NCBI GenBank assembly: GCA_028023455.1
Contig: JAQFVV010000049.1
Coordinates: forward strand, 7,392,647-7,456,646
Length of the DNA stretch: 64,000 nt
Direction of reading: 5' to 3'
Origin: Epiperipatus broadwayi
Taxonomy: Eukaryota > Onychophora > Udeonychophora > Euonychophora > Peripatidae
Notes under the pieces: model-generated
Told to the model about the DNA's origin: nothing
What the model saw: the letters and a program-made list of their open reading frames with translations, nothing else
Databases searched by the model: none
Program-made: the position numbers and the translations under genes
Shown: positions 48,421 to 61,198 of the stretch, piece after piece
Numbering within the stretch: position 1 is the stretch's first letter
Layout: every line of letters begins with the position of its first letter

Positions 48421-49837
48421 CACTTTATAAATAATATATATTCACATCAAAATTATTTATAATTTTATGATATAAAAACATATATCAATTATATTTATCA
48501 CCATAATTCTATTTATATTCTATTCATATTTAGAAATAAATATAAATTAAATTAATTTGAGACATAATTTTGAAAGTTAATATGAATAAAGTATGAATAA
48601 AATTATACTAGAACTAATTGCAAACAAATAATATACATACTTGATATAATGCATGTTTTAAAAAAGAATTCATATTTTATATTTATCGAAAATTTTGATG
48701 TCCACATGTATATAATAATGCTATATTTTGTGTTTGTGTATTTATAGTTCTGAGAAAGTCTGAAGAACAGCTTAAACTGTTAGCTTAAATTTGAAAATAA
48801 TAACAAAATTTCATGTATTAAACTCATAAAAATGATTATTATTGTTGTTATTAATAAATAATCTTTAACATTTGTCTAGATGATATTGTCAAAATTAGAA
48901 CATGGTCAGGGGTTGGGGGGGGTTTCCTGACAGAGATATTTTAAATGCTGACTCTGGCTAAGCATTTATCACAAAGCTTGTTGAGGAATTGGCAATCCTC
49001 ATCATTTATAACTTACAAGCTTAAGAGAATAGGGTCATGTGATTTATGACTCTTATTTTGACTATTTATATGGTATCATTCTTGTGAATTGAATTATAGT
49101 GGTTTGCTGTAGATAAGTATACTGAGCTATTGCAGGTGAGAAATATGAGCTGAATGGTGTGGACAGGTTCTGCCAGAGATATATCTTGAGGTTCATTTGT
49201 TTTCTACATATATCTTTGTCCATATGTTTTAAGAATGTATTAAACGTAAAAGTTTTATTATATATTATTGTTACTTGCACTTACTATATTATTTGGAAAT
49301 GAATCCAGAAAGTAAGTAATTGTAGTAAAGATAAAAAGCTTACTAACAATAATGCTTTGAATACAAATTTGTATTAAGTTCATAGATTGGAGTATAATAA
49401 AAAAAATGCATTGTCATTGCAAAAGATATAATAAGACAAATTAATTATAAAAAAATATTTCCCAGAAGTACTAATAATTAGATCATTGATCCTTCAGATT
49501 TATTTCTCTTGAACAACATTTTGTAATCTATTTGGTAATTGTTTTCATGTTTTTTTTATTTTTGTGACTAATTCTTTATTCTTTATTAAAATTATAATTT
49601 CAAAAAACAAATGTCATCTTAAAAATACTTCGACTTTGCAAATAAATAAAAAGAGTGATCAAATAAATAAAGAAAGTAAATAAAATATTTACTTTAGCTT
49701 TCTGGATTAAAAAAATTCAACAAATAATAAATAATTCTACACCAAATTTTTATTAACTAATGCATATCAGTAGAGAATACATTCAGACAATAAATACAAT
49801 CATTGAAATATAAAAATTTAATTTATAATTATAAACA
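48421..49837. other. AT-rich DNA with a distant relative of the 415-bp repeat
   Basis: No gene. At about 48950-49070 the order of short blocks (AAGCTTGTTGAG, CTTACAAGC, TAAGAGAATAG, GTCATGTGATTTATGACT, ATTTTGACTATT) recalls the 415-bp repeat of 22.7-24.3 kb in diverged form. At 48758-48785 a CTGAAGAACAG-loop-CTGTT hairpin resembles a decayed hammerhead-like tail. The rest is plain AT-rich DNA. Confidence 0.4.
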
Positions 49838-50071
49838 ATGTAATTAAAAGAGATTTAAACTCAGATTTTCAACCTCCCTATATCTATCTACTCCATCTTA
49901 TACAACCAATACACATGACCACATAGATGTGAAAAAGATAAATGCTCTCCAATTCATGCATTTTGCATATTTTTTTCACATGTATGTGTTCATGTATATT
50001 GGTTGTATAATATGAGATGTATAAATGTGGGGATCTTAAAACTCTGAGTTTAAATCCCTTCTAATTACATT
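49838..50071. mobile_element. Fold-back element with box-B-like ends (P1 family, copy 2)
   Basis: The arms mirror each other from TAATTAAAAGAGATTTAAAC on the left to TTTAAATCCCTTCTAATTA on the right, and meet near 49960. The middle shares ACAACCAATACACATGA and GTGAAAAAGATAAATG with the element at 805-1193, so they belong to one family. This copy lacks the (TG)n centre. Confidence 0.7.
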
Positions 50072-51689
50072 AAGTTCAGTATAAACAATATACTTGTATT
50101 TAAATTATAAAAAAAATAGCAGCAATGATCTTTTTAGTGAGTATTTTTTTTGCCACTAATCATCTTTTGTTCTATATTACACTTTCGTTGATTTTTTTCT
50201 GATTTAAAAAAAAAAAATGCTCAAATAAAATCTAAATATGAACATTATACACCTAGAAAAAAACAAATATTTTATTTAATTTTATATTAAAAATAAATAA
50301 CTAAACTACATGGGAATTTACAAATTTTAATTTTAAATTTAAACAAAAGTTGAGGTCACACAAGTGTAAAGCCTTGAAAACCCATCTTTGGTTTAGTTTA
50401 GTTTTTTTTTAATAATACTTATATCTAATTATTTTAGTGGGGATTCATATCAATCAATATACATTGCCATCAAATTAATGCAAAAACATCAAACAATCAC
50501 TAAAGAATAATCACAAATGGGCCATCATAGATTTAAATGCTGTGCAATTGCAGCACCAAAAAATCAAACAAAAGAATTCAGTAATCAAATTCAAAGAACA
50601 AAAAATAAAAATGAGTTAAAAGACAGAATTAATAGAACATAAATATAAAGAATAAAATGTCTCTTCTGTAAATAAATATTATCTGAAAATTAAAGTATTA
50701 TCTACTGTAGGAAAAAATAAACTCACAAGCAAAACATTTTCCTGATAAATGTGTTGATTGAAGTTAGAAATCTAAAATAAAAATCTGTTGCACACATTAA
50801 AATTTAATCTTAAATAGATTTATAGACAACATTGAAAGTTATTTAGTTTTAAATAAAATTCTATTGTAACCTGTATTTATACACAGATAAAATTGTTTTA
50901 CTTTGTCTTTTTAAATGAAACAATATTGTAATATAATGCCAATGTGTTTTTTATTTCTGAATTATACTGTTTTACAGTATTGAAAAAATAAGAATTTAGA
51001 TTGATTAACTTGTATGACATTTCTGATAATTTATTCACTTTACCAAATATGGAAGCTAATCAATATAACAAATGTCTAGGTTTTGAAATTTATTTTTTTA
51101 AGCAAATACAAGATAGGATTAATATATTGTTAAAAAGTGGTATATTTTTATTAAATATTAGTAGCAATAATTATATCTTTTTTTCAAACATCTAATAGAT
51201 TAACTGATTGATATAAGAATAATTATCAAAAGATTGTTTAAATATTTTACTTCTTTCAGTTAATTTACTTTTTGCACTTTGTGAGCACTGCGAGAGCATT
51301 GCTGGTGCTTGTCAGATAATGTTTTGTTTTCTTTCTTTACTGACATAAAAAGTATAACCATGACGTCACTCAAAATATAGCCATTTTGTAGCTCAATATC
51401 TTAGCTTTCAAATGACCTTTACCTCAAAAAAATCGGCTGAAATTTGGATTTTTGGCACAGTATTTATTTTTTTTGTTTTTTTGATAATTTTTGTACTTAT
51501 CACGAAGCAATAAAAGACAAAAATTGTTTATGGGCTGCAAGTAAAAATTTCTCCGGTGTTATTCAGAAAGAAGGCCTACAATAGAGCTTCAATGTAATAT
51601 ATCGTAACATTTTTAATTTTTTGATAAAATTATCTTTTTTATTAATTTTAGTTTGTAATTAGTGAGTGTTAGTTATATATTTATTTATG
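50072..51689. other. AT-rich DNA; small less-AT segment with a CRE-like site at 51.3-51.6 kb
   Basis: No gene. The segment about 51270-51600 is more complex and contains a perfect TGACGTCA palindrome (51361-51368) followed by ATAGCCATTTTGTAGCTCAA. It could be a repeat fragment or an isolated regulatory block. The frame 51001-51195 has no domain. Confidence 0.4.
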
Positions 51690-52290
51690 CTCATATAGAA
51701 TTCATATCTATAGTAATTTTCTAACATTCTACCTACACTATTATAAAAATAATGTTTTTCAAAAAGTATAATAATTTATATGAAAATCATTAATTATGTC
51801 TATATAATATGGTTTACAAGTAATGTGTTATAAAACTAATAATAAAATGTATACAAACATTGCATACACAAACATATAATCAAATTATGCATATAGAATT
51901 CACATCTATAATAATTCTCTAACGTTCTACCTACACTATTATAAAAATAATGTTTTTCAAAAAGGATAATAATTTATTATGAAAATCATTAATTATGTTT
52001 ATATAATATGGTTTACAAGTAATGTGTTATAAAACTAATAATCAAATGTATACCAACATTGCATACACAAACATATAATCAAATTCTGCATATAGAATTC
52101 ACATCTATAGTAATTTTCTAATGTTCTATCTATACTATTATAAAAATAATGTTTTTCAAAAAGTATAATAATTTATTATGAAAATCATTAATTATGTTTA
52201 TATAATATGGTTTACAAATAATGTGTTATAAAACTAATAATAAAATGTATACAAACATTGCATACACGAACATATAATCAAATTTTGATT
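51690..52290. repeat. Minisatellite, three units of ~198 bp
   Basis: Units begin at the GAATTCA(T/C)ATCTATA block at 51698, 51896 and 52095, giving periods of 198 and 199 bp. Later blocks (AATAATGTTTTTCAAAAAG, ATGGTTTACAA, CATTGCATACAC) recur in phase. Identity is high (only scattered changes). No coding capacity. Confidence 0.92.
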
Positions 52291-52344
52291 CTTGTTTATG
52301 TTTTTGTTTACTCTTGTTCATGCTTTGGTTTTGCTATATGTTTC

Positions 52345-53060
52345 ATAACATTATTTTCAAGTCTATAGCTAACAAATACACTATATGCAAATAAATTATA
52401 TCTATGTGGTACAATAAATATAATAAGATAGCATCATTTCTGTGCATAAAGAATATAAACATCACTTGTGTGTGCATAAAGAATATAAACATCATTGATG
52501 TACACAAAAAAATATAAAATGAAGAGATGAAACTCATTTTATCAGTGATATAGACAGTAGCCTAGAATTTCTAGTTTTAGATGGATAAGAAGCCAATTGC
52601 TATGATGATTTCTTTTGTATCTTTTATTAGGTTGAATCTTTTTCTTTATAGATGCCTTTGACATTTAGAACATTTGGGGTACAAGATAAAAATGAAGAAG
52701 TCATATCCAAATTTTTTTGGAGATTGTGAAGCTGTAGATTAACTCAGGTAAGATATGTTATACATGTTGGAAAGATAATTTTGTGAGAAATATAAAGAAA
52801 TTATCACTGAAGATGTATTTTCAATTTTAGTTAATATTAATTTCTAAATTATGAACAAATAATAAAATAATAATTATTTTGGATGTGAAAATTTCTTTTT
52901 TTATTTATTTTTTATATAGTTATCACTATTTATTTTATGCTTATTATTTTCCTTAATATTTCTAGTTCTAGCAATGTAATTGTTTTTTCTCTAACATAAT
53001 TAAAACTGAAGTTATTGTGAAAATTGTGTCTCAGACCAGTATTTTAAAAAACTCAATATG
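52345..53060. repeat. Interspersed repeat R2, copy 2
   Basis: Homologous to 6045-6760 but without the inverted-end element around it. A small internal duplication near 52440-52500 repeats TGTGCATAAAGAATATAAAC. No open frame. Confidence 0.7.
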
Positions 53061-54049
53061 GCGGCTTGAAGCTGAAGTTGAACAAAGAAAATACCCTAAG
53101 ATTTATCTGCTAATATATCAACGACATTATGTTTAAAGCAATGATTAAAAATGACTTTAGAAAAACTTTAGAATTCAAGGATGATAATACTTATTTTGAA
53201 CATTTGCATTGGAGTCAAAATTACTCTATTTATTCTTTCCAGAGCAAATATTTTAAATTGTTAAATAAGTAGATATTACATGATAGTGCAAATTTTTTAT
53301 TAAAATTTCATGACTACTGAATGTAATCTTGCATTGTCACTGATAGCATTTCTATATTTTGGATTTAAGTCACTCTCCTGATGCTATATATAGCCCAATT
53401 TTGCCAGTTTTGTGGTCATTATTATATTACAGGGAGTGTCTAATTTCACATGCTTACCATTTCATATACTTACACAAGCTGTTAAAATAACAAGTGATGA
53501 AAGCCACAAATTAGAAACTAGTCTGGGGATTTTAGATGAATAGGCACTAGGTAGACATTTTATGCACAAACCATCTTGCATCCATTGATTGCTAAAGCTT
53601 ACACTGGGTGTCACTACTGCATGAAGATTTTATTAGTGTCTATTTTCTCTACATTAGAGCACATGTGGTAGATTTTGAACCCATTCATTCTTTTGTTAGA
53701 TTTTGAAAATGAAAACATATTTTTTATTATTCAGTTATATGTTTAGTTATATATTTAGCATTATTTTCCAAAATTATTTAATTAATATTATTTTTTAGAA
53801 AAGTAATATAATTAATTATTTTGAGAAGACAAGTTAAAGAGAAATCAATTATATTCGACTACACCTTGTAATTGGCGGAAAACAATCATGTTCAACATCT
53901 CCATAGGAGATTTATTTTTATCAATTTAAAAAAATTATTAATAAAATTTAAATATTTAAATAGAAATTTTTAGTGCTAAATGAGAATAATGATTTTCAGA
54001 AAATGAATTAAAATTTTTTTAATTGAATATTTTTATTAGCGATTGTGGT
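53061..54049. other. AT-rich DNA with an R1 fragment at 53497-53640
   Basis: The R1 fragment shares GAAACTAGTCTGGGGAT, TGAATAGGCACTAG and GCATCCATTGATTGCT with the copies at 2.9, 20.3 and 63.2 kb. The remainder shows nothing recognisable. Confidence 0.55.
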
Positions 54050-54480
54050 AACTATCCAATAAGAAAACAAAACAAAAATAAAAATTAAAATTTAAAGAAA
54101 AAGAAGGTAGAGAAATTGTAAGGAAGAAAGATAATAAAGAGAAGTATATAGGAATCAAAACTAATGATAATAGAGTAGTTAAAGGGATAAATATAATTAT
54201 TAGAACAATTAATAAAACTTTTAAGATTACTATAAGGTATAGAATAGTGAATAGGAAAAGAAAGAATGTGATGGAAATATTAGATAATAAATATACAAAT
54301 GAGGAGAGGAAAAATATTAATGGGGTGTATGAAATAGAATGTAAAATATGTAAAGTTAAAAGAATTAGAAATAAGTATGAGGGTGAAACAAAAAATTCTA
54401 TATATTGTAACGGGATGGGGTGGGTAATAGGAAACGTAGTGAAAATAGAATTGAACTGGGATGATGGAAACATCAGCACT
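54050..54480 (+). pseudogene. Penelope-like element family C, GIY-YIG N-terminal part
   Basis: The frame 54247-54519 reads ERKNINGVYEIECKICKVKR, then NKYEGETKNSIY. That is the GIY-YIG core with a short insertion between CKICK and YEGET. Upstream (54050-54246) a Lys/Arg-rich sequence resembles the linker before the endonuclease. The coding strand is unusually purine-rich. The rest of the domain appears at 57020-57240, so about 2.5 kb seems to have been inserted. The long antisense frame 54036-54479 is a shadow. Confidence 0.75.
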
Positions 54481-57000
54481 CACAGTTTATTTAATGAAAT
54501 ACAAATATCAATAGTTTGAAAAATTATTTATAAGTAAACATTTAAAGATATAAGAATATGAGATTAGAAAATCTCTGAGAACATTGGGAGATCAATAGAT
54601 CAGCCAGCTAACTCAGAAGAACAACTATAATAATTAATTATCAACCAGCATTATAAATAAAAGTAAGTATGAGTACTCAAGAGAAATAACCATCCATCAT
54701 CATCATTGATGGGAATAAACAAATTAGTACAATAAAATATATAAATCAATGGTCAACCTTGTGACTGGATTAAAAATGGGTCTTCTGTAGACCAGGCTAA
54801 CTATTGAGCCTTTGCCAGCTTGGGTAATTATTTAAACATAACTTGGATGCACCAGCTTAGTGCCCATCCATTAAAATACACAATAATCAGAAATCAAAAC
54901 AATAATGCTGGGACATTTAAAACATGCTGATCATCATCAATGTTCTGTCTACTTGGTACCATTAATGTACTGGCCAACTAAATCTTAAATTTTTAACAAG
55001 ACTAAAGTAAAATAAAAAATAATAGTGCATGGGCTTTAAAGAGTATCCTCTTTTGCGCCAACCAGGATGGTGATTGATTATCTCTGGATGCCCCAAAGCA
55101 CTAAGTACACATCCCCAATTATATATTCATCCTGTGCACCAATTTAGCTCAGAGAACATAAAGCTCTATTACTGTATGTGAACAAGAGATGATGGAATAC
55201 AATTTTAAACAATTAAATATAAGTTTATTAATAACAAAAAAAAATATTTAAGGTCATATAGAATAAGGCTCTGATTTTGAAAAGTATACAAAAGTATATA
55301 CACATCTAAAGTTATTACATTGTTTTTTACAAGATCAGTACAAAATTCACATTATTACATCAATTTACATAATTACTATTCAAAATTCAAATTGTTACAA
55401 TGATTTACATATATGTGCGCACAGACATGCGATTTATAATATATAATAAATATTCAATAAATGAATTGACATTTAATACAAAAAAAATATTAAAATTTTA
55501 CATCTATGAGTGTGCTCTATATACGCACACTGACTTTATCTATTTAAACTTGTTACAATAATATATTTTTCATAATTAATTCATTTGGAAAACACATAAA
55601 TTTCACACATATACATGTGTATAAACAAAATATATAATTTAAAATTTAATTTCAGTTTATACATATTTTTTTTATCAAACTAAATAAAGTCAACTTTTGT
55701 TTGACAGGTACTTATTGATTAATTATCAGCATTCTTAGACCAATTTAAAAGAGTTGCTTTTACGATTTTAATTCAAACAAAATTATGTTTGCATTTGTAT
55801 ATTCTTCTTTTAATGTCTTTTTTTTTTAAAGATTTACCAAAACAATTTCTTTAAATATATATCAAATCGTCTTTCTTTTAGACATTTGACTCAAGCAAAT
55901 TATTTACTTGTTCTGCTTTAAGTTATTAATTTATAATTTTAAAAGTCACTTTAAGAAATATTATGATAAAATAACTCACTGTATATACACATGACGTGTT
56001 TATCGGCGGTTCCCTCCATGACAGTAGCATAAGTTCATCAATTTCTTCATGCTTTCTTTTGTTAAGATTGGTTTCTAGTCCATCAGAAAAAATATAATTC
56101 CGGGCTTGTTGTCATCATCAGGGAAAATTATTCAAGTAATTAGTTGGTATACCATGTGCTTACTTTTGTAGTCCAAACAATTGTCAAGCTGTCTTCTAGA
56201 ACATATTTAAGCAGCTAGTTAATCCATTTGAAGTGACCCTGGCTTCATGCATCAAAACTCTGCAGTAAACTATAAGGCAGCTATTGGACTGTGCTCCCTT
56301 AGATCTTCATAGGAGATCTGTATGAATCTGCTAGCTATTTTGCCTTCATATTTTTTAGGCTATTGATTTAGAAGTGACCCAGCTTCAAATAAATCAAAAC
56401 TCCTGTGAAGGAAAATATTAGCAGCTCTGGATCTGCTGTCCTGTCTTCAGCTATATCAATTCATGGTAGATGGACTGTAACTCTACAGTTAGCTAAAACC
56501 AACTGCTGCAAACTTCAACAAGCTACAACAAAATATATAACCAACTTTGCAGACAGCTCTCTTAAAAATCACTATCCAGACTGACATATTTTTTATTAGC
56601 TCTTTTATAAAATCATCTGAGGTGTTATAACAACACCTTGATTAAAAACAGAATTTTATTTTTATCTCTCTAATCCCTTGGAATCTATATACATGTTTTT
56701 ACTTAGGGGATTTCTAATAGATAAAAAATTTGTTTAATTAATTTAAAAAATTCCAAAAATAAGTATGGTGTTTTTACATTTCAAAATCAGAATAATACAA
56801 TATTTATATTTATTCAGACCTTTTAAAAGTTTAATTTATAAAACAATATTTTAAATCAGAGTTATTATTTATTTATTTCTATTTCAGTAAATGTAGAAAA
56901 TATCTACTATAATTTTTGTCTGTATTTATTTCTACTTCTCCTTTACTTTATATATATATGCACACACACTATATTACTATGGATGTACCATGTAACCCAA
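54481..57000. other. Probable insertion splitting PLE family C; no gene seen
   Basis: 2.5 kb between the two halves of one endonuclease. It contains less AT-rich, repeat-like segments (54720-55170 and 56010-56560) but no open frame, no clear terminal repeats and no tRNA-like head. Large deletions or rearrangement of the PLE could also explain the split. Confidence 0.45.
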
Positions 57001-57240
57001 CTGGTTACAATTTATTAGATTGGTACAGCATAAATATGTTAAAAGGTCACAAATATATATGCATATTATGGAAACAGGTCATTATACTGGGAAGGAGAGC
57101 ATTAGAATGATTAGTTATACAGACAAAATAAGGGATAGGAAAATAAAAGAAGCAATATCCATTAAGAAAATTAAATCAAATCTTAATAAAGATGCGGGGG
57201 GGGGTAAAAACAATAATAGCATAAAAGGAATAATAGTATA
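57001..57240 (+). pseudogene. Penelope-like element family C, GIY-YIG C-terminal part
   Basis: 57020-57241 reads HIMETGHYTGKESIRMISYT, then DKIRDRKIKEAISIKKIKSN, then LNKDAGG. This is the usual C-terminal half of a PLE GIY-YIG endonuclease (HxxxTGH, R-x-x-RKIKEA-x-x-I, NxDxG). It is purine-rich like 54050-54480. It ends in a poly-G run at 57194-57201. Confidence 0.8.
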
Positions 57241-57579
57241 AGAGAAAAGAAAGTTTTTGAGGGTGTGATAGGAATAGTTTTTTTAAAAAATAGAAAAATA
57301 TTAATAGTTATAAAAATAGTTAATAGAGGAAGCTGTAGGAAAGGAATACAAATTACTAAAGTAAAATGGAGGATAGAGATGGTTAAAAGAAGAGCATAAG
57401 GTAAGATTTTATATGGAAAAATTAAAAAGATAAAACGAAATACACTATCAACTCTTCATTTCAATTTATTACAAAAATCAAAAATGCAATGATTAACAAC
57501 ATCTTCCAACTATGGATCCATTAACAGAAAATTGTCTATTTAAATTGTACATAATGAACTAGTAAATAAATAACCATTG

Positions 57580-58650
57580 CCCTATGGAGTGCATCAATTT
57601 TAACACTGCCTTTCTGTTCTGTCTGGTTGGTCATATTTTCACTACACAATGAAAAACAGTTGGCCTACGGGACTTCCAATAAGTGTCATAATTTCTAGTA
57701 TTTTTTAAAATAATTTTAAGAAGCTAATCATACCAAAATACCTTACCAATCACTCGGAAGTGATATATACTCATTACATTGTCAATGTATTTTTGGAAGC
57801 CATGAGAGATAGGATAACAAATACATAAAATAAAATGCAACAGAACACCAACCTAATTATTAATACAACCTGGGAAAACAAAAACAAAGCCTTAAGTTAC
57901 TTATACTTAAAACTCTAAAGAGAAGGTGGAGCAATAAACTACACCATGATTATCAAACCATTTGAAATTAGAGGCTGTATCCATTTCAACTCTAATTCTC
58001 CTGAATCTCACAAGTTTGCAGGTTTGAATGCCTTTCTGTTGACAAATTTATGCTTATGTAAATTTGAAGTAGACAAAAAAGACAACATTAACACTTATAT
58101 TAAAGATTTAGTAAAAGCAAGCTTCAAATATAATTTCATTACTAACAAGATTAAACAATTTTATAGAAAAATAGCAATAATGTGGAAAGGAATGAACTCC
58201 CCCACATTATTCTTTCTTATTTCGCTAAAGTTTCAAATTGACTAATTAAAATGCTATCAGAAAAATTCACAATAGGTCTCCATACATTGGCCAATACTAA
58301 CAGACTTATTAACAATTCAAAAAGTAAAATTGACCTCTCCCAAACTCCTCAGGTCATTTATAGTATGACATGTCTTCAGCCTGGATGCCAGGCCACATAC
58401 TATGGGGAAACAAAGACCATAATTGACAACAGAGTCACTCAACACAGGTACATATTTAAAAGGGCACAGAAAAACAATGATAACATCTACATTTCTTGAG
58501 CATTTAAAAAAGGCTGGCCATGACTTCATTCTCTCCAACTCCAGGATTGTATGTATAGAGACAAATGACTGTAAAAGAAAAATAAAAGAGGTGTATTTTA
58601 TCAATGGCAATAACAATACAATAAACACATGGCACTTGCTTTGATATCTT
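57580..58650 (+). pseudogene. Penelope-like element family D, RT C-terminal half and endonuclease, broken
   Basis: 57600-57800 encodes in shifting frames an RT segment with LPISVIIS and KLIIPKYLTN, and the place of the YxDD motif reads without it. 57946-58245 has RGCIHFNSNSPESHKFAGLNAFLLTNL (the RT C-terminal region). 58251-58499 has PQVIYSMTCLQPGCQATYYGETK (GIY-YIG with a CX4C pair). 58423-58644 continues after a frameshift with FLEHLKKAGHDFILSNSRIV and KRKIKEVYFI. The domain order is typical for PLEs. It is inactive because the RT catalytic motif and the continuous frame are lost. Confidence 0.8.
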
Positions 58651-59200
58651 CAAAAGGTGGACAACCTGACTCATTTGCATTCAATTCTCATAGTTTATGT
58701 TTGAGACAATCTATTTTACAGTTTCCAATATGGCTATGATTATGAAGCAGAGAACCTCAAAAGCACTAAGCCATAATTATTAATTGTTTGCATTTTATAA
58801 CTTCTGCAAACTGCGTATTGTATGTGCTTTGTAAATTAATAAAAGATAAAGAAAGATTATATTGATAGTGATTAGAAAAATTTTTGTAGTGTACTTAAAT
58901 TACTATATAATGTAAATATTATATGTATTAAAGTTATATGTATAGGTATTATATGGGATAGAAAAAGAGGCTAGAAAAGATTTTAAAAGAATATAAAATA
59001 GGGAGGTAAATATGTTTTTGAAAGATATTATATGAATTAAAAAAGTTAGAAAATATTTTAAAAAGTTTGATAGAAATTTAATATTTTTTTATAAAATAAT
59101 TAATATATTTTAATGGTTGTATATTTATGTGTGTTCAAATTTTGTAGATCTGATGAAGACTGTGTGGTATAGTTGAAACTGTAATTAATAATAAAAGTTT
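58651..59200 (+). repeat. Presumed PLE 3' region ending in a hammerhead-like core
   Basis: 58725-58790 (GGCTATGATTATGAAGC, then AAAAGCACTAAGCC) resembles the fold-back arm at 15293-15335. At 59150-59179 lies CTGATGA, A, GACT, a nine-base loop, AGTT, GAAAC, followed by TGTAAT and AATAAAAG. This is nearly the same as the cores at 40.4-40.5 kb. It may belong to this PLE or to another element. Confidence 0.5.
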
Positions 59201-61198
59201 TTTGGTGAAAAGTGTAAGATTGTTGAAATTCAATAAGAAAACAATTATTGTTCTTATTATATATTTCACTTAATACTAATATTTTTTTAATAATTTTTAT
59301 TTGCAAACAAATATTTCTAATGAATAACTCAAAACTTTTGAAAATATAATAAAGAATAAAAATAAATTTGATCAAATAAAAAGTTAAAAATTTAATCAAA
59401 TCTGCTATCAGATTTTTTTTAAATATGAATATCTAAAGGGTTAGTGATGGCTAATAATCAAAAATTGGATACATGATAACCATGTCATTTTTAGTGCTCT
59501 TGCTTATAATAGATATCTTTGCAATAGAAAATACAATGAATTATTCTTCCCAATGGAATGATATCTTCATACTAATTATTAATTGTGAAAAATATTTTTA
59601 AATTGGATTATGAAACTACTTTATTTTGAAAGTTATCTATTATATTTAGTCCTTTTGCTCATCACTTACAACTTGAGATAAAACAAATCCATTAATAACA
59701 GAAATCACTTTCAATGTAACTTTGAAATATGGACAGCAAAGATCAGATAATCTATATAGATATCACCAAGCATTGATAAATGTGATAATCTTTGAAGAGT
59801 TTCTTATCTAAGAATATAATAAATATTTTTATGTAATTTTAATAATAATTTTTCTCTTGGGCAATTATTTGCAATATATATATATATTTGGTGCATATGT
59901 TGAAAAATATAAGCTGATGCATTTAGATGTTACACTCTTCTTCCTTTGAAATCATAAAGTGCAATATCAGATCACAGAATCTTTACAAGATAATACTAGA
60001 AATATTTTAAAATTAATATCTTGTGTGGCAGGCTTCAAATCACTTGGTAAAGAATATTGCCCATATTGATATTATTTGATTCAAAAGCTATTTGTGTCAA
60101 AAATCTTTGTTTTTGTAACCATGTTTTTATTTATTAATTAACTGTATAAAAATTTGGATTCTAATTTATTATTTTTTGTTTAAAGTGAAGAACCTCTTGG
60201 GGAGTAATTAAAAAATGCTGGATTTGGAGTATAGTCATCTATTAAAATATTTTGCTAATTTTTTTTTTTTTTAATTCCAAAATTCATGTATATTTTATTC
60301 TGATATTTTAATTCCAAAAACAATCTGAAAACATAATCAAAAATACATTGACTTCAAACAATTTTGATCAAGCCATGATATGTTTGGTCTTTGTTCTTGT
60401 ATTTCATGTGCTCTGTGAGATTGTCTAAAACTTTGATTTTCTTTGCAAACTTTATTAAAATTGAAGATATCAACTTTATTAAAATTTACAATTATTTTTG
60501 CACAATAATTGTCCAATAATTATTAAAAATCAATATATAAATGGTTACAATTTAGTTTTATATGTATACACTTTATTTTTAAAAATAGAACATAATAAGC
60601 TTCAGCATAACATTAACAAAGCAAATTATGGAATTCCAATAAACAAGACTTTTAAAACTGATTGCTAATATATCACAATCAACACTCTGTGAAGATTTAT
60701 TATAATATTGTGAAATTATTAAAATAATGTAATATTTTAAAGCATAATTTAATACATTCCTCAGATACTGACATTTATCCAATCACATTTTAAACACAAA
60801 TCTCAATAAAAAAGATTTTGTTTGAATTTATGAAATCAATCTTGAATAACAAAAATATTCTTTGTTTTTATTATAATCTTATTTTTTCAATATTTACATT
60901 TAGAATATATTTCATTGGAAATGTAAATTTCTTCCAAATTAAGTCCAACTTATTATATTCCGATGTAGAATATTGATTTAATACTAAAATCAAATGTTAA
61001 AAGCTTACAAAAACTCTCAAGAAGAACATTTGCTTAAAAGTAATAATAATCAGATATTTACAAAAAAAAACCTGAATAATTTATAAAATGTGTTTATTTA
61101 AGATGAATAACTGAAGATGTAGTTTAAAAAACTTAAACAACTAAAAGCTCCATCTAATGTCCATGAATCCTGCTTATTAATATTTGTCATTTTCTAAT
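59201..61198. other. AT-rich intergenic DNA, no gene seen
   Basis: Frequent stops, no repeat family of the window recognised. The frames 59100-59399 and 60579-60782 (minus) lack domains. Confidence 0.5.

Noticed and set aside
54036-54479. 147-codon antisense frame rich in Phe, Ile, Leu and Ser that looks like a membrane protein
   Set aside because: It is the complement of the purine-rich PLE family C endonuclease region; the hydrophobic look follows from pyrimidine-rich codons.
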